Below, one piece after another: positions 16,266 to 24,272 of a DNA stretch of 28,165 nucleotides. A program made the position numbers and the translations under genes. Numbering within the stretch: the first letter of the stretch is position 1; every line of letters begins with the position of its first letter. Source of the stretch: Deltaproteobacteria bacterium (GTDB lineage Bacteria > Desulfobacterota > Syntrophobacteria > BM002); NCBI GenBank assembly GCA_017861095.1, contig JAGFXI010000006.1, positions 1 through 28,165 of the forward strand, given 5' to 3'. Under the pieces are notes generated by a model that was not told where the DNA came from, did not search any database, and was given only the letters and a program-made list of their open reading frames with translations.

Positions 16266-16295
16266 ACATTACCTTTCTCCTCCACCGGGTGTCAA
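16266..16295 (-). promoter_or_regulatory. promoter of cNMP protein-qng1 operon
   Basis: On the minus strand TTGACA (16290-16295), 18 bases, TAATGT (16266-16271), about 56 bases before ATG 16210. The -35 box lies inside the dyad listed next. Confidence 0.6.
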
Positions 16296-16306
16296 GTCAC
16301 GACACC
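16288..16306. promoter_or_regulatory. inverted repeat over -35 box
   Basis: GGTGTC (16288-16293), 7-base spacer, GACACC (16301-16306), perfect arms covering the -35 region of the minus-strand promoter. The position is that of an operator. The bound regulator is unknown. Confidence 0.4.
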
Positions 16307-16380
16307 GCCTGTGACCGCTCCCCGTCGGATCTCGCCCCCGGGTTGACGGCGAATGAAATACCTACGGGGGATGATTGCCC

Positions 16381-16409
16381 TTGACAGCGTGCCGGACGCG
16401 ACATACAAG
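16381..16409 (+). promoter_or_regulatory. promoter of hypothetical-thrC operon
   Basis: TTGACA (16381-16386), 17 bases, TACAAG (16404-16409), about 40 bases before the ATG at 16450. Good consensus -35 and fair -10. Confidence 0.6.
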
Positions 16410-16449
16410 ATTTCTGCGTCGCTAACCGCTCGCCAATCTGGAGGTGACC

Positions 16450-16962
16450 ATGTCAGCTCACTCTGAACCGCAGCCGGCTGGCAATAAAGCCCATGGCCAG
16501 CCCTTGCTTGATGAGCCCCTCAGGCGATTGCTCTGCCAGATCGACGGGGCCGAATTTCAGGAGATCGCCGTGGCGGCTCTCTCGGCATACCAGGGAGAGC
16601 TGGGGGAGACCCCGCGACGAATCGTCGAGAGGATGGTGGCGGATAAACCAAAGTTCGGCTACTGGACGGTCAACGAATCCGAGTATGGCCGGGAGTACAC
16701 CCTGGCCCTCGAGCTCGGTCGGGTTCGGGTGTTCAAGGGAAGTGTCGCTGCCGACCGGGAGCAGTACGACCTTGCCCGCCGGCTCAGCCGAAGCCATCCC
16801 AACCTCATCGCTCTCAGCTGTTTCGATTATCGGCGACAGTTCAGGGTCTTTCTCTCCCCGCGAGCGGCCGCCATGCGGCGTTTCGCCTTGGTGGAGATGG
16901 CCAGGCAGGGGACCCGGGCTCCCTCCGCCTCCTTCTTACAGGAGAATCCCGATGCGGCTTGA
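16450..16962 (+). CDS. conserved-looking hypothetical protein coupled to thrC
   Basis: A 170-residue soluble protein with no signal or membrane segment and no family I recognise. It is rich in charged helices (EFQEIAVAALSAYQGELGETPRRIVERM), followed by a beta-like segment (FGYWTVNESEYGREYTLALELGRVRVFKG) and a C-terminal stretch FRVFLSPRAAAMRRFALVEMARQG. ATG 16450 has GGAGGT upstream, and the thrC start lies 11 bases inside its end, so the two are translationally coupled. A partner or regulator of threonine synthase, or of a linked amino-acid process, is possible but unproved. Confidence 0.75.
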   Translation: MSAHSEPQPAGNKAHGQPLLDEPLRRLLCQIDGAEFQEIAVAALSAYQGELGETPRRIVERMVADKPKFGYWTVNESEYGREYTLALELGRVRVFKGSVAADREQYDLARRLSRSHPNLIALSCFDYRRQFRVFLSPRAAAMRRFALVEMARQGTRAPSASFLQENPDAA

Positions 16963-18469
16963 TGAGTTTCCAGACGACATTCGATCCTATCTCGTCCCCC
17001 GGCCCTCGGGGGACCTATTCTACCGCTGTCTCCAGTGTGAGGGCGAGTTCGACCTTACCTCCTTGCTTTACACCTGTCCCGGCTGTGGGCAGGTCCTCCT
17101 CATCGAGGACCGGCAGTGGGCCCACCTCAAGGAGCATCCGGGGACCTTCTGGCGGCGTCTCTTCGACTACCGCCGTATGCTCAACATCCCGGCACTGAAG
17201 GGGATCTTTCTGTTCCACGAGCTGATTGCGCCGGTACTCCCCCTCGAGGATATCATCTACCTGGGGGAGGGCCATACCCCGGTTGTCCGCGCCAACGAGA
17301 GCCTGCGTCGGTGGGTCGGCATGGACTTTTTTTTCAAGAACGACGGCCAGAATCCAAGCGCCTCCTTCAAGGATCGAGGGATGGCCTGCGCCCTGAGCTA
17401 TGTGAGCTACCTCATCCGGACCCAGGGTCTCGGGGAGGTGCTCTCCATCTGTGCCTCCACCGGTGACACCTCTGCCGCCGCCGCCCTCTACTCGGCATAC
17501 CTAAGCAAGACCGTCAAGTCCGCCGTGCTCCTACCCCACGGGAAGGTCACGCCGCAACAGCTTTCCCAGCCCCTGGGGAGCGGCGCCCGGGTCTTTGAAA
17601 TCCCCGGGGTCTTTGACGACTGCATGAAGGTTGTGGAGTATCTCGCGGAGCGCTATCAGGTGGCTCTCCTCAACTCCAAGAACGCGTGGCGCATTCTTGG
17701 GCAGGAGTCCTACTCCTTCGAGGTCGCCGCGAGTTTCGACTATGACATGAAAGGCAAGGTGGTGCTCGTACCCATTGGCAACGCCGGGAACATCACCGCT
17801 GTTCTCGGCGGATTCTGGAAGCTCCGGGACCTCGGAATCATCGACTACCTCCCCAAGATCATCGGCGTCCAGTCGGAACATGCCGATCCGGTGTACCGTT
17901 ACTACCGGGAATCGAACCCGGCGAAACGGGTGTTCCGGGCGATCACGGTACGGCCGAGTGTGGCCCAGGCAGCGATGATCGGAAACCCGGTGTCCATGCC
18001 GAGAGTCATCCGCCTCGTGGAGACCTACGAACAGATGAGCGGCGAGCCGGCGGTGTTCGTCGTCCAGGTGACGGAACAGGAGATCATGGACTGCCAGCTC
18101 ATCGCCAATCGGAACGGCCACATCGCCTGCACCCAGGGTGGTGAGTGCCTCGCTGGACTCCGTCAGGCCCTTGCCGCCGGGATTGTGAGGCAAGATGAAG
18201 TGGCGGTGCTGGACGCTACCGCCCATACGCTCAAGTTCGTCGGGTTTCAAGAGCACTACTTCGCCGGCGACCTTGATCCCGCTTATCGAGTCATTCCAAG
18301 GGCGGAACTGAAGAACAGCCCCTCCTTTGTCCGGGCCCCCGGGTTGAAGCGTTTTCCCGCCTCAGGCCAGCCGCTGCCGGCCGATGAGTTCCAGGCCTTC
18401 GTGGAGGCAACGGCGAAGGAGATCGCAAGGGAACTTCGCCTTCAGGAGCGAAGGGGCAGAGACTCGTAG
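16952..18469 (+). CDS. thrC: threonine synthase with N-terminal zinc ribbon
   Basis: A 505-residue PLP enzyme converting O-phosphohomoserine to threonine and phosphate. An N-terminal zinc-ribbon-like element has Cys26-X2-Cys29 and Cys42-X2-Cys45. The fold type II PLP site is SASFKDRGMA with Lys140, then ICASTGDTSAAAA (phosphate loop) and the glycine-rich segment VVLVPIGNAGNITAVLGG. The length fits the class carrying a C-terminal extension. ATG 16952 has GGAG seven bases upstream; the frame stays open from 16493 only as a shadow of the previous gene. Its 3' end overlaps the convergent gene ending at 18442 by 28 bases. Promiscuous PLP relatives such as cysteate synthase are an alternative, less likely. 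Confidence 0.92.
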   Translation: MRLDEFPDDIRSYLVPRPSGDLFYRCLQCEGEFDLTSLLYTCPGCGQVLLIEDRQWAHLKEHPGTFWRRLFDYRRMLNIPALKGIFLFHELIAPVLPLEDIIYLGEGHTPVVRANESLRRWVGMDFFFKNDGQNPSASFKDRGMACALSYVSYLIRTQGLGEVLSICASTGDTSAAAALYSAYLSKTVKSAVLLPHGKVTPQQLSQPLGSGARVFEIPGVFDDCMKVVEYLAERYQVALLNSKNAWRILGQESYSFEVAASFDYDMKGKVVLVPIGNAGNITAVLGGFWKLRDLGIIDYLPKIIGVQSEHADPVYRYYRESNPAKRVFRAITVRPSVAQAAMIGNPVSMPRVIRLVETYEQMSGEPAVFVVQVTEQEIMDCQLIANRNGHIACTQGGECLAGLRQALAAGIVRQDEVAVLDATAHTLKFVGFQEHYFAGDLDPAYRVIPRAELKNSPSFVRAPGLKRFPASGQPLPADEFQAFVEATAKEIARELRLQERRGRDS

Positions 18470-19284
18470 GTAGTGAGGAAGCGCTCCAGGTGGGAATCGA
18501 TGAGCCTGTGTGCATCTCTCACCTCGTCCCCCGCCGCGAATTCTGACCCAAGACTGCGGAAGATGGCATCGTAGGGTGAGCCTCGGAGGCCGAACCTTTC
18601 GTAATCGATGAAGGCTTCCTGGTAGGATTCGTCCGAGAACCGATACTTGCCGAAGCGATCCGGTTCCGGCGCCCGGAAGGGCCAGTTTATTTTGAGGGCA
18701 AAGAACCGGTGCACCACCTCCTTGAGCAAGGGATGTTCGATGAGGCGGGCGACAAAGGTGTAGCCGAGCCGGTCATTCAGATGCCGGCAGTACGTCTTGA
18801 CGAGATCGATATCGGTGATGACCAGCCCATAGAGGTACCAGTCGTCGACGCCCAGTATGACCGTTTCCTGCTCCTGGCAGGTGAGATACGAGTAGCTCAG
18901 ACAGAAATGGTCGGCGCAGAGGGAGCCGCCGTGAAAGCTGAGACGGCGCCAGTCATCCCCGTGGCGTTGGGATGGGTGGAGGAGGCACCCCACCGTTGTC
19001 TCGCTGCGGTCGAGGAAACCCACGAACTCACAATTATAGATGGTCGGGAATAGTTTGGCCCGGCCGTTCTCCCGCGGTCGGAACCGGCGGGCGTAACTGC
19101 GGAAGGCGGCACCATCAAGGGGTCGAGGGGGACGGAGACAGGACGTGTGCCGGCGGAGTCGCCGCTCCAGCCCGGCGCGGCTGCTGTCACGGTAGTTGTA
19201 GAGGCCGCAGCAGGCGGCGCAGGACTTCTGGTTGTCGGGTTGGCATAGGTGGTAGGGAAAGACCACGCCTCGATCCCCGCCCAA
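18442..19284 (-). CDS. Cys-cluster hypothetical protein (YkgJ-like?)
   Basis: About 280 residues with cysteine groups typical of metal or Fe-S binding: C-X6-C-X2-CC (LCQPDNQKSCAACCG) near the N-terminus, then YNCEF, GCLLHP and a C-X3-C in SLCADHFC. The arrangement faintly recalls the YkgJ/UPF0153 zinc or iron chelating family. The C-terminal 130 residues are helical with no recognised domain. The start is uncertain: TTG 19284 or GTG 19266 are the first start codons, yet the frame stays open and looks coding (QLVSHNLLGYRLRVKS) back to the TAA at 19471-19473 that ends the preceding small gene. A CTG start or a split gene must be considered. Function unknown. Confidence 0.65.
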   Translation of the reverse strand: MGGDRGVVFPYHLCQPDNQKSCAACCGLYNYRDSSRAGLERRLRRHTSCLRPPRPLDGAAFRSYARRFRPRENGRAKLFPTIYNCEFVGFLDRSETTVGCLLHPSQRHGDDWRRLSFHGGSLCADHFCLSYSYLTCQEQETVILGVDDWYLYGLVITDIDLVKTYCRHLNDRLGYTFVARLIEHPLLKEVVHRFFALKINWPFRAPEPDRFGKYRFSDESYQEAFIDYERFGLRGSPYDAIFRSLGSEFAAGDEVRDAHRLIDSHLERFLTTYESLPLRS

Positions 19285-19470
19285 GGATTTGACTCGGAGC
19301 CGATATCCGAGAAGGTTATGGGAAACCAGTTGCGCGGCCCGGGAAGGCGCCGGAGTTCCAGGCAGCGGGATCTGCTCCGCGAAGCCACGCTCTGGCGTGC
19401 CCGCGGCAAGCAGCCCCCGCCTTCGCTGCCGGCCTTTCGCCTGAGGAGGAGACGATTTCTCAACCGCCTG

Positions 19471-19734
19471 TTATCCGCCCGCCGATCGCCAGAATTCGGC
19501 CGGGTTGGGGAGATACCGCCGCACCAGCCGCTCATCGAGGATCTCCTCGATGATCCCGCGGCTCCTCAACTCTGTCAGTGCCGACGGAAGCTCCTGTCGT
19601 GGGCCGTTCCAGAAGGGTCCCAGAGACTCCACCGTCGCTGGGGCCCCGCCCTCGACGAAGCTGCAGACGAGAATGTAGGCTGATGTCGCCTCGACGGACA
19701 GATTCAGGGTGAAGATCTTCCGATCCATTAGCAT
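19471..19734 (-). CDS. small hypothetical protein, winged-helix-like
   Basis: An 87-residue protein (MLMDRKIFTLNLSVEATSAYILVC...) with helix-rich composition and a pattern similar to a winged helix: LSVEATSAYILVCSFVEGG, GPRQELPSALTELRSRGIIEEIL, then a short tail. ATG 19734 has GGAGGGA about nine bases upstream; the ATG at 19728 is too far. It is the first gene of a minus-strand unit divergent from the cysteine synthase fusion, and it is in the same frame as the Cys-cluster ORF that follows. The reading is better than a random ORF because of its good ribosome site and composition. Function unknown; regulator or adaptor is a guess. Confidence 0.6.
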   Translation of the reverse strand: MLMDRKIFTLNLSVEATSAYILVCSFVEGGAPATVESLGPFWNGPRQELPSALTELRSRGIIEEILDERLVRRYLPNPAEFWRSAGG

Positions 19735-19807
19735 CGGGAGAGTCCCTCCAGCCTTGGGGATAGAGGATCATAAACGGCAGGATCGCGGGGGTCAAGACCA
19801 GCCCGCA

Positions 19808-19837
19808 TTGACAAGGTCAGTCCCTTACACATATCCT
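19808..19837 (+). promoter_or_regulatory. promoter of cysteine synthase fusion
   Basis: TTGACA (19808-19813), 18 bases, TATCCT (19832-19837), about 98 bases before ATG 19935. The -35 is perfect, the -10 moderate. No S-box, T-box or Cys-regulon site was recognised in the leader. Confidence 0.45.
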
Positions 19838-19934
19838 CAGGCTGTCCTCCTTGCGGGTCAAGGAAAACACTAGCGCCCGGCCGAGACAGATCGCGGCGGG
19901 GGAGTCTCGCAGACAGGTGCCGACCGTGGGGAAC

Positions 19935-22238
19935 ATGTACGACAATGTCCTTCAGCTCATCGGGCACACGCCGCTTGTTCGCATCAACCGGCTGAATATG
20001 AATCCCAAGGTCTTGATCTACGCCAAGATAGAGGCACGGAATCCGGGAGGCTCGATCAAGGACCGGATCGCTCTCCAGATGGTGGAAGAGGCGGAGCGAC
20101 GGGGCGATCTTACTCCCGGTAAGACTATCATTGAGGCGACGAGCGGAAACACGGGGATCGGCCTCGCCATGGTGGCAGCGGTGAAAGGTTACAAGATCAT
20201 CCTGGCAATGTCTGAGACCGCCAGCCAGGAGCGCCAGAAGATCCTCAAGGCGCTGGGCGCCGAAATCATGCTCACCCCCGGGGCACTGGGTACGGACGGT
20301 GCTATCGAAAGGGTCTACGAATTGGTCCGTGAGTTCCCCGATCTCTACTACCTGCCGGATCAATTCAACAACGAGGCCAACTGGAAGGCCCACTACTACG
20401 GAACCGCTAGCGAGATCTGGGAACAGACCGAGGGGCGGGTGACCCACGTGGTGGCGACTCTCGGGACCACGGGAACCGCCATGGGGATCGCGAGGCGCCT
20501 CAAGGAGGAGAGCCGGGAGGTTCGGGTGATCGCGGTGGAGCCTTACATGGGTCACAAGATCCAGGGGCTCAAGAACATGAAAGAGTCCTACGTGCCAGGA
20601 ATCTTCGACAAGCAGATCCTGGATGAGATCGTTCACATCGAGGACGGCGAGGCCTTCGAGACGGCACGGCGGCTGGCGCGGGAGGAGGGGCTCTTCGTGG
20701 GGATGAGCGCCGGGGCTGCCATGGCGGCCGCACTCCGCCTTGGGCGAGAACTGGAGCAAGGTGTCGTGGTCGTCATTCTTCCTGACGGCGGCGAGCGGTA
20801 CCTCAGCACCAATCTTTTCACCACCCTCCTCGAGCCTGATTTCCGCTTCCACAACACCTTATCCAGGGAGAAGGAAGACTTCAAACCCATCAGCGAGGGC
20901 AAGGTGTCCATCTTCGTTACCGGCCCACCCCTGCACAAGTTTCTCGAGCTGGGTGAAAGCAGGCGTTTCGTCCTCGCCGATCTCCTGCGTCGCTACCTTG
21001 AGTACAAGGGGTTCGCGGTCCGGGAGGTGATGAATGTCAGCGATTTAGGACAGGGGGAGATGAGGGAGGCGGCTGCCGGGGGTGGGACGCAGACCTTGTT
21101 GAGTGTCGAGGAGTATCTGTCTGCATTTCTTCAGGATCTTGAGGCTCTCGGGGCGGAGCGCGCGACCGTTTACCCGCGGGCGAGCGAGCAGATCAAGGGG
21201 ATCCTGGATGTGTGCCGTACCCTGGTGGAGAAGGGGTACGCCTACGAGAAGCTACGCTCCGTCTACTTTGACATCTCCAAGTTCCCTGACTACGGGAAGA
21301 TCTCCCGGGTGGATCTTCAGAAGATCAGGCCGGGAACGTCGGTTGATCTGGAGGCTTACGAGAAGCTCAACCCGCGGGACTTCACCCTTCTCCGGCGCGC
21401 TACCCTTGCCGAGCTCAAGCGGGGAATCTACGTTAAGACCCCTTGGGGCAACGTGCTGCCCTCTTGGCATCTCGAAACGGTGGCGCTTGCCATGGAGCAA
21501 CTGGGGGGGACGGCAGATATCCACGCGAGTAGTCTCGATGCCCTCTTCCCCCATACGGAAAATGAGATCGCTATCGCCCGGGCGGCTACGGGAAAGCCGC
21601 TGGCGAACTACTACCTCCACTGCGAGCGCATGCTCTTCGAGGGGAGGGACGGAGAAGAGGAGGCCGGGGTGAGTGTTCGGGACCTCCTTAGGCTCGGGTA
21701 CAGGGGCAGAGAGATTCGCTACACCCTCCTGGCCACCCACTACCGAAAACCCCTCTCTGTCGTCGAGGGGAGACTGGAGGAGGCGAGGAGGAGCCTCCAG
21801 CGGTTAGACGAGTTCCTGCAGCGGCTCCATTACGGCCCATGGGGCGAGGGGACCGAGGAAGTGAACCAGCTCGTTTTTGAGGTGGAGCAGCAATTCGACC
21901 GGGCCATGGGTGACGACATCAACACCTCTTCAGCACTCGCGGCCATTTTCAGGTTCATCCGGAAGCTGAACCCCCTCATCTCCTCGGCCTCGGTAAGCGA
22001 GCCCCAGAAAGAGGCGATCCTCGCCACCATGAGACGGCTCGATTCCGTTCTTCGCATCATGGAGTTCGGCGAGCCGGCTCTGGATAAGCAGAGCCTCGAG
22101 CTGGTTGAGGCGCGGGAAAGGGCAAGGGCCGAAAGCAACTGGGCTGAGGCGGACCGTCTCCGGCAGGCGCTCCTGGAGCGGGGCATCCAGGTGATCGACA
22201 CGCCTCAGGGCACGCGCTGGAAGCGAGTTAGAGGATAG
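19935..22238 (+). CDS. cysteine synthase fused to catalytically degenerate cysteinyl-tRNA synthetase-like domain
   Basis: A 767-residue fusion. Residues 1-~315 are a CysK/CysM PLP enzyme making cysteine from an activated serine and sulfide: Lys42 in NPGGSIKDRIA, TSGNTGIG, GTTGTAMG, MSAGAA and LPDGGERYLST. Residues ~322-767 match cysteinyl-tRNA synthetase over its whole length, including DLLRRYLEYKGF, FPHTENEIA, LLATHYRKPL, GDDINTSSAL and the C-terminal WAEADRLRQ...DTPQGTRWKR. However, HIGH reads ELGE (338-341), KMSKS reads GRDGE (570-574), and zinc cysteines are Thr329 and Thr515, with only His540 and Glu544 kept. Aminoacylation is therefore unlikely. The second part may bind tRNA(Cys), cysteine or a partner to control the synthase. 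ATG 19935 has GGGGA upstream; GTG 19926 is an alternative. Confidence 0.93.
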   Translation: MYDNVLQLIGHTPLVRINRLNMNPKVLIYAKIEARNPGGSIKDRIALQMVEEAERRGDLTPGKTIIEATSGNTGIGLAMVAAVKGYKIILAMSETASQERQKILKALGAEIMLTPGALGTDGAIERVYELVREFPDLYYLPDQFNNEANWKAHYYGTASEIWEQTEGRVTHVVATLGTTGTAMGIARRLKEESREVRVIAVEPYMGHKIQGLKNMKESYVPGIFDKQILDEIVHIEDGEAFETARRLAREEGLFVGMSAGAAMAAALRLGRELEQGVVVVILPDGGERYLSTNLFTTLLEPDFRFHNTLSREKEDFKPISEGKVSIFVTGPPLHKFLELGESRRFVLADLLRRYLEYKGFAVREVMNVSDLGQGEMREAAAGGGTQTLLSVEEYLSAFLQDLEALGAERATVYPRASEQIKGILDVCRTLVEKGYAYEKLRSVYFDISKFPDYGKISRVDLQKIRPGTSVDLEAYEKLNPRDFTLLRRATLAELKRGIYVKTPWGNVLPSWHLETVALAMEQLGGTADIHASSLDALFPHTENEIAIARAATGKPLANYYLHCERMLFEGRDGEEEAGVSVRDLLRLGYRGREIRYTLLATHYRKPLSVVEGRLEEARRSLQRLDEFLQRLHYGPWGEGTEEVNQLVFEVEQQFDRAMGDDINTSSALAAIFRFIRKLNPLISSASVSEPQKEAILATMRRLDSVLRIMEFGEPALDKQSLELVEARERARAESNWAEADRLRQALLERGIQVIDTPQGTRWKRVRG

Positions 22239-22363
22239 GAGGGTAACCCGGTGGCTTCGCCACGGCAGACTATTTACTTGATCAGCGGAAAAGCGGCAAC
22301 AGGGACCCGTTATGCCGTGGAGTCAGCGTCCCAGAACCTGCCACTCCGTTGGGCTCCTGCGGG

Positions 22364-22999
22364 TCAAAAGTCTTTGAGAGCGGGTTTCTTCAGAACTTTC
22401 AGATAGGACGTGTCATTAAGGAAGCTGACGATCCACTCCCCGTTCTTGTGGGTGAAGAGATTGGTGCAGGCGGTATCCTGCTGAATCCGCCAGAAGTGAC
22501 TATTGTCAAGGCCGATGAGGGCGCAGCAGATAACCTTGTTGGGCACCCGGTGAGCCACAAGGACGATCGTCCGGTCCTCGTGTTTGACCATGAGGCGGCT
22601 CACCGCGGTCATCGTCCGAGCCCGTACCTCGTCCAGGCTCTCGCCTCTAGGGAAGCAGACCTTGTGAGGCTGCTCGTGCCAGAGTTTGTGGAGCTCCGGG
22701 TAACTCTCTCGGACCCTCTCGTTGCTCAACCCTTCCCAATCGCCGTAGCTGATGTCGATGATGGCCTCGAGGGGCTCGACCGGCAAGTTGTGGAACTTGG
22801 CGATAAGCTGCGCAGTCTCGAAAGATCGGCTGAGGGGGCTGCTGTATACGGCGTGGATGGTAGCCTCCCGAAGGGCCTCCCCGGCTAGTCCCGCCTCCCG
22901 CCTTCCCGTTTCATCGAGGGGAATATCCGCGCGGCCGCGAAAGATCTCACCGACGTTCCACGCCGTCTGCCCATGCCGCACCAAATAGAGCTTGGTCAT
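22364..22999 (-). CDS. histidine phosphatase superfamily enzyme (PGM-like)
   Basis: A 211-residue protein of the phosphoglycerate-mutase-like histidine phosphatases. The phosphohistidine motif is LVRHGQTAWN (His9), followed by FRGRADIPLDETGRREA, the substrate-binding YSSPLSRSFETA, the acid-base Glu region DISYGDWEG, and the second histidine in VLVAHRVPNKVI. It could be an alpha-ribazole phosphatase, a general phosphomonoesterase or a mutase; substrate cannot be read from sequence. It starts ten bases after the U32 peptidase stop, in one operon. The 125 bases between it and the convergent fusion gene contain a GTGGC/GCCAC hairpin (22251-22263) and no gene. Confidence 0.92.
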   Translation of the reverse strand: MTKLYLVRHGQTAWNVGEIFRGRADIPLDETGRREAGLAGEALREATIHAVYSSPLSRSFETAQLIAKFHNLPVEPLEAIIDISYGDWEGLSNERVRESYPELHKLWHEQPHKVCFPRGESLDEVRARTMTAVSRLMVKHEDRTIVLVAHRVPNKVICCALIGLDNSHFWRIQQDTACTNLFTHKNGEWIVSFLNDTSYLKVLKKPALKDF

Positions 23000-23009
23000 C
23001 CTTCAGCCC

Positions 23010-24035
23010 TTAGAGACCCTGAATCTGTCGATGGAGCTCTCTGGTTTTCTCCATTCTGGCCCGGTCCCGTTCCTCCACCAGGAGCTTCAGATCACCCTCC
23101 ACCGCCACCAGGTCCGGATCGTGAGGGTCTCGTCCCTCGCGGTAGGCGTCGATGAGGGTGCGGAAGTCGCGAATCATCTGGGCGATGAGACTCACCGGGT
23201 ACTCGCGCCCCTGAACCTTGAGGGTCTGGAGACCAAGATCGACATAATTCTTGAGTTCCTCGCCTCTGATGGCAAAGGCCACGTTGGGATGCAAGCGGAT
23301 TCTCTCGTTGACGCTCGCGATCTCTTCGGGGCTTCTGCCCTTCCGGAGCATGAGCTTCTCCCTCTGAGCCTCGGTGAGGAGGCAGAAGCGGAAGCAGCTT
23401 CCGCTCCGGTCAGGCCAGCCCTCGTACTCCACAAACTCGGTGCCGTCCTCGTCACGGTGAACCTTGCGGATATAGGAATCGCTGATGATCTCGTGGAAGA
23501 GACAGTTTCCTACCCCGCCGACACAGCGGTTGCCGTGGATGAGGATTTCGGTCAAGACACCCACCTCGTCCGCGTCCCTCTTGAAGCGCCGGAGCTTCTC
23601 CACCGTGTTGATCTCGGTGCTCGCCACAATCTGGGTGGCGCCGGCCTCACGGTAGAAGGTCAGCTGTTCTCGAGTCTGGATGTTACAGCCGACGCTGGCA
23701 TGAATGACGAGCTCGGGGAAGTCGCGACGTATGAGGCGCATGAGATCGGGCGTCTTGACGATCACGCCCTCCACTCCCCACTGGGCCCACTTCGAGGCCT
23801 TGCTCAGAACCCGGAAAAACTGATCCGGAGGAATCTCGGCGTTGATGGCGACCCGGATCTTGCCGCCGTAAGGGTCGGCGATGCGCACCGCCTCTCTGAT
23901 GTGGCTGTCGTCCAACTCCCAGGCACACTTTCGCCGGCTGAAGCCCTTTGCTCCCACATAGACCGCGTTGGCGCCGCTGGCGAAAACCGCCGCCACCATT
24001 TCGAGACTGCCGCCTGGAGCCAGCAATTCGTTCAT
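23010..24035 (-). CDS. peptidase U32-family protein (UbiU/TrhP-like)
   Basis: A 341-residue single-domain U32 protein. It opens MNELLAPGGSLEMVAAVFASGANAVYVGAKGFSRR and has the family's four-cysteine arrangement suited to a 4Fe-4S cluster: Cys171 and Cys178 (GNRCVGGVGNC), Cys214 and Cys218 (GSCFRFC). The U32 family includes the anaerobic ubiquinone-hydroxylation partners UbiU/UbiV and the tRNA hydroxylation factor TrhP; protease activity is largely historical. ATG 24035 has GGGAGGGG upstream. It leads the operon with the histidine phosphatase. The C-terminal about 50 residues form a charged helix (LVEERDRARMEKTRELHRQ). The precise substrate is not determinable here. Confidence 0.9.
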   Translation of the reverse strand: MNELLAPGGSLEMVAAVFASGANAVYVGAKGFSRRKCAWELDDSHIREAVRIADPYGGKIRVAINAEIPPDQFFRVLSKASKWAQWGVEGVIVKTPDLMRLIRRDFPELVIHASVGCNIQTREQLTFYREAGATQIVASTEINTVEKLRRFKRDADEVGVLTEILIHGNRCVGGVGNCLFHEIISDSYIRKVHRDEDGTEFVEYEGWPDRSGSCFRFCLLTEAQREKLMLRKGRSPEEIASVNERIRLHPNVAFAIRGEELKNYVDLGLQTLKVQGREYPVSLIAQMIRDFRTLIDAYREGRDPHDPDLVAVEGDLKLLVEERDRARMEKTRELHRQIQGL

Positions 24036-24149
24036 GGTACGGACCCCTCCCTCTGCTCAGGACCAGCCCACCGTGTGGTTCTGAGTATCAAGATCCGACG
24101 CGTGAAGATACTCACAAGAACGGTGTAGGCTCCTTACGTCCACCAAAGA

Positions 24150-24178
24150 ATTTTACGCAAGAGGACGCCAACTGTCAA
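24150..24178 (-). promoter_or_regulatory. promoter of U32-phosphatase operon
   Basis: On the minus strand TTGACA (24173-24178), exactly 17 bases, TAAAAT (24150-24155): near-consensus. It lies about 115 bases before ATG 24035, giving a 5' leader of roughly 105 bases in which I saw no riboswitch. Confidence 0.7.
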
Positions 24179-24272
24179 GGCGCGAGAGAATCTGCGGGCA
24201 CTCGTGCGTGCTCATCAGTGGGTTCACCCCACCAGAGCGTGACTCAGAAGGCCGGCACCGGGCGAGGCAAGC

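Noticed and set aside
16493..16951. 153-residue N-terminal extension of threonine synthase
   Set aside because: It overlaps the upstream gene in a different frame and reads Ser/Arg/Pro-rich; ATG 16952 has a ribosome site and gives the family N-terminus.
22251..22263. GTGGC-TTC-GCCAC hairpin as terminator of the cysteine synthase fusion
   Set aside because: Stem of five pairs and no T-run on either strand; kept only as a note.
22239..22363. Possible tRNA or other RNA gene in the convergent gap
   Set aside because: No T-loop GGTTCGA-like sequence, no anticodon arm and no acceptor pairing.
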